A stretch of 6,461 nt of DNA. Source: an uncultured Eubacteriales bacterium. Lineage in GTDB: Bacteria > Bacillota > Clostridia > Oscillospirales > UMGS1783. Positions 4,920 through 6,461 of the stretch are shown here, one piece after another. Position 1 is the stretch's first letter; the number at the start of each line of letters is the position of its first letter. Where the stretch lies: the NCBI GenBank assembly GCA_900555065.1, contig USJY01000080.1, positions 1 to 6,461 on the forward strand, read 5' to 3'. The position numbers and the translations under genes are program-made. The notes below the pieces were generated by a model. That model made no database searches and had not been told where the DNA came from. It worked only from the letters and a program-made list of their open reading frames with translations.

Positions 4920-6461
4920 TATCCTCTGACGCGCCGCCAGAGCGCCGATTTGTTCAGGTTCGCCTTGTCTGCGCTGGTCTTTGTCCTGACATAAATATAT
5001 TTGCCCTGTTTCTGATATTCTATCATATTCAGCTCGCTTAGAATCTCTACAGAGAGCATAAGCTGTGCGAAGTTGACCGGCCGCCCATAGCTGCGGCTCA
5101 CCCGCCGCGCGGCGACGGCAGGGTTGTACATATGGTGCGCGCCGGCTTCGTGGCTCGTGCGGAGAAAATAGCTGTATACGTCCACCACATCCTGCCTGGA
5201 AGGCGTCGCCGCGGCAGGCAGGGCATAGGCCGGATCGGCCTCATAAGCGCGGTATTCATCCTCGTAACCGACCGCCTCGTCGGCGGGCGAGAGCTTAATA
5301 TCCTTTAAAATCAGCTGCAAACTGTTTTTGCCGCGGTAGATACTCACGTCTATCGCAAACGCAATACTGACCCGGTCTCCGGCCGTACACTTGTTTTCCC
5401 AGATCGTCTTGCCAAAGCGCAGACCGACAAACCGCTTTCCATCCTTGCGCATGTTAAAGCGCAGATGCCGCTCGTTGGCAAGCGAAAGGATCTCTTCGAT
5501 CTCCACGTCCTCCATCATGAATACGGGCTGGGGATTGCCGCTGCCGTAGGGCTCCAGCCGCAGCAATTGCTGCGCGAAATGGAGGTTTATGGAGGAGGCG
5601 TCGAGCTCCGACTCTATCATAATATGCCGCTGAAACGCGTTTTCTTCATAAGCGCGCTGTGCTTTTTCCCGCAGCCGCTCAGCGAGTGCGTCAAACTTGT
5701 CCTGTTCGACTGCAAACCCGGCCGCCAGCGGATGTCCGCCATATTCTATGAGCAAATCGCGGTCCTCTTCGAGCGCATGGAAGAGGTTGAAGCCCTCGAC
5801 GCTGCGGCCCGAGCCGCGGCCGACGCCGTCGGCAAAGGAGACGACGACGCTGGGCAGGCCGTATCGGTCCACAAGCCGGGAAGCAACAATGCCCGCAATG
5901 CCGGTCTGCCATTTTTCCACTCTGACCAAAATAAGCTTGTCCCGGTCAATATCCACCGTCTCATCGATCAGTCCCGATACCTCTTTGAGCGCGGAGCTCT
6001 CCAGCTTCTGCCGTTCATGGTTCGCGCCGGCGAGCACATCGGCTATCTCTTTTGCGCGGCTGTAGGATTTGGAAAGGAACATCTCCACCGCAAGACCGGC
6101 CTGGTTGATCCGTCCGGCGGCGTTGATGCGCGGCGCAAGCACAAAGCCCGCCGACGACGCGGTCACCTTGCGTTCCGGATTATAGCCTGCCGTCGCAAGC
6201 AGCGCGCCCATGGCGATGCGTCGATGTTCGTTTATACAGTCCAGACCGCGGCTGACAATAAAGCGGTTCTCGTCCAGCAACGGCATCGCGTCAGCCACCG
6301 TGCCGACGGCGGCCAAGTCGCAGCTGTCGTAAAACGCCGCGCGCATATCGCCGTAGCGCGACGCGTGCGCGCACACAAACTTCAGCGCCACGCCCGCGCC
6401 GGACAAGCCGTCGAACGGGTAATCGGAGTTCGGGCATTTGGGATCGATTACCGCGAAACAG
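4919..6461 (-). CDS. recJ: Single-stranded-DNA-specific 5'-3' exonuclease RecJ, 5'-truncated by window edge
   Basis: RecJ degrades single-stranded DNA 5' to 3' with divalent metal and acts in recombinational repair and mismatch repair. The frame stays open to the right edge, and 513 residues are visible. The bases before the first in-frame TTG (at 6406) still encode RecJ sequence (AVIDPKCPNSDYPFDGLSGA), so that TTG is not the start and the true start lies outside. Visible in order, counting from the edge: the YPFDGLSGAGVALK segment (about 14-27), the DHH-family motif DLAAVGTVADAMPL (from 48), PRINAAGR (110-117), the DHHA1 motif GGHPLAAGF (from 241), LEPYGSGNP (302-310) leading into an OB-fold-like region, and a C-terminal extension of about 70 residues (422-492) that looks like a winged-helix fold. 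The N-terminal DHH motif, roughly 200 residues in known RecJ proteins, is missing only because of the window. Family members usually read WHxGVxGIVASR; here it is WQTGIAGIVASR. The TAG stop lies 8 nt before rel. Confidence 0.95.
   Translation of the reverse strand, partial: CFAVIDPKCPNSDYPFDGLSGAGVALKFVCAHASRYGDMRAAFYDSCDLAAVGTVADAMPLLDENRFIVSRGLDCINEHRRIAMGALLATAGYNPERKVTASSAGFVLAPRINAAGRINQAGLAVEMFLSKSYSRAKEIADVLAGANHERQKLESSALKEVSGLIDETVDIDRDKLILVRVEKWQTGIAGIVASRLVDRYGLPSVVVSFADGVGRGSGRSVEGFNLFHALEEDRDLLIEYGGHPLAAGFAVEQDKFDALAERLREKAQRAYEENAFQRHIMIESELDASSINLHFAQQLLRLEPYGSGNPQPVFMMEDVEIEEILSLANERHLRFNMRKDGKRFVGLRFGKTIWENKCTAGDRVSIAFAIDVSIYRGKNSLQLILKDIKLSPADEAVGYEDEYRAYEADPAYALPAAATPSRQDVVDVYSYFLRTSHEAGAHHMYNPAVAARRVSRSYGRPVNFAQLMLSVEILSELNMIEYQKQGKYIYVRTKTSADKANLNKSALWRRVRG

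Noticed and set aside
3435..4994. A 519-codon plus-strand frame
   Set aside because: It is fully antisense to rel, whose motifs are intact throughout. Long antisense frames are expected in GC-rich genes.
4919..6406. Treating the in-frame TTG at 6406 as the recJ start
   Set aside because: The codons before it, up to the window edge, continue conserved RecJ sequence, so the gene is cut by the window rather than starting there.
1..6461. Mobile element, CRISPR array, defence or toxin-antitoxin system
   Set aside because: No transposase or integrase motif, no regularly spaced repeats and no small paired genes were found. The content is a conserved housekeeping neighbourhood.

Overview
The window holds a compact, co-oriented gene cluster, all read on the minus strand (right to left). 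The order in transcription is recJ (5' end cut off by the right edge), rel (bifunctional (p)ppGpp synthetase/hydrolase), a glyoxalase II-like metallo-beta-lactamase-fold hydrolase, a HemZ-type radical SAM protein, and a small coiled-coil/zinc-ribbon protein. The DNA is GC-rich with purine-rich AGGAGG-like ribosome binding sites. The combination recJ / rel / MBL hydrolase / hemZ is a familiar Clostridia-type neighbourhood, so a GC-rich anaerobic Firmicute (a gut-type Eubacteriales/Clostridia member) is the most likely source. No finer placement is possible from the sequence alone.

Layout: 4919-6461 recJ (partial, 513 residues visible); 2748-4910 rel; 2101-2748 MBL hydrolase; 650-2104 hemZ; 258-614 zinc-ribbon protein; 1-257 no supported gene. 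The first four genes are packed as one transcription unit: 8 nt between recJ and rel, a 1-nt TGATG overlap between rel and the MBL gene, and a 4-nt ATGA overlap between the MBL gene and hemZ. The zinc-ribbon gene sits 35 nt further on with its own strong Shine-Dalgarno and a promoter-like sequence overlapping the hemZ stop codon, so it may be transcribed both with the operon and independently. The left 257 bases contain short direct repeats and inverted repeats, including an imperfect 15-bp stem starting 7 nt after the zinc-ribbon stop.

Functionally the genes combine single-strand DNA processing in repair (RecJ), stringent-response control (Rel), probable thioester/glyoxalase-like hydrolysis (MBL) and a radical SAM enzyme of uncertain physiological role (HemZ). 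This is a conserved housekeeping neighbourhood, not an accessory island. I found no mobile element, CRISPR array, tRNA/rRNA or defence system. The points worth a second look are modest: no apt or dtd gene between recJ, rel and the MBL gene, a HemZ that lacks the fourth cysteine of true HemN enzymes, an unusual RecJ motif variant, the small zinc-ribbon protein, and the structured left-hand intergenic region.
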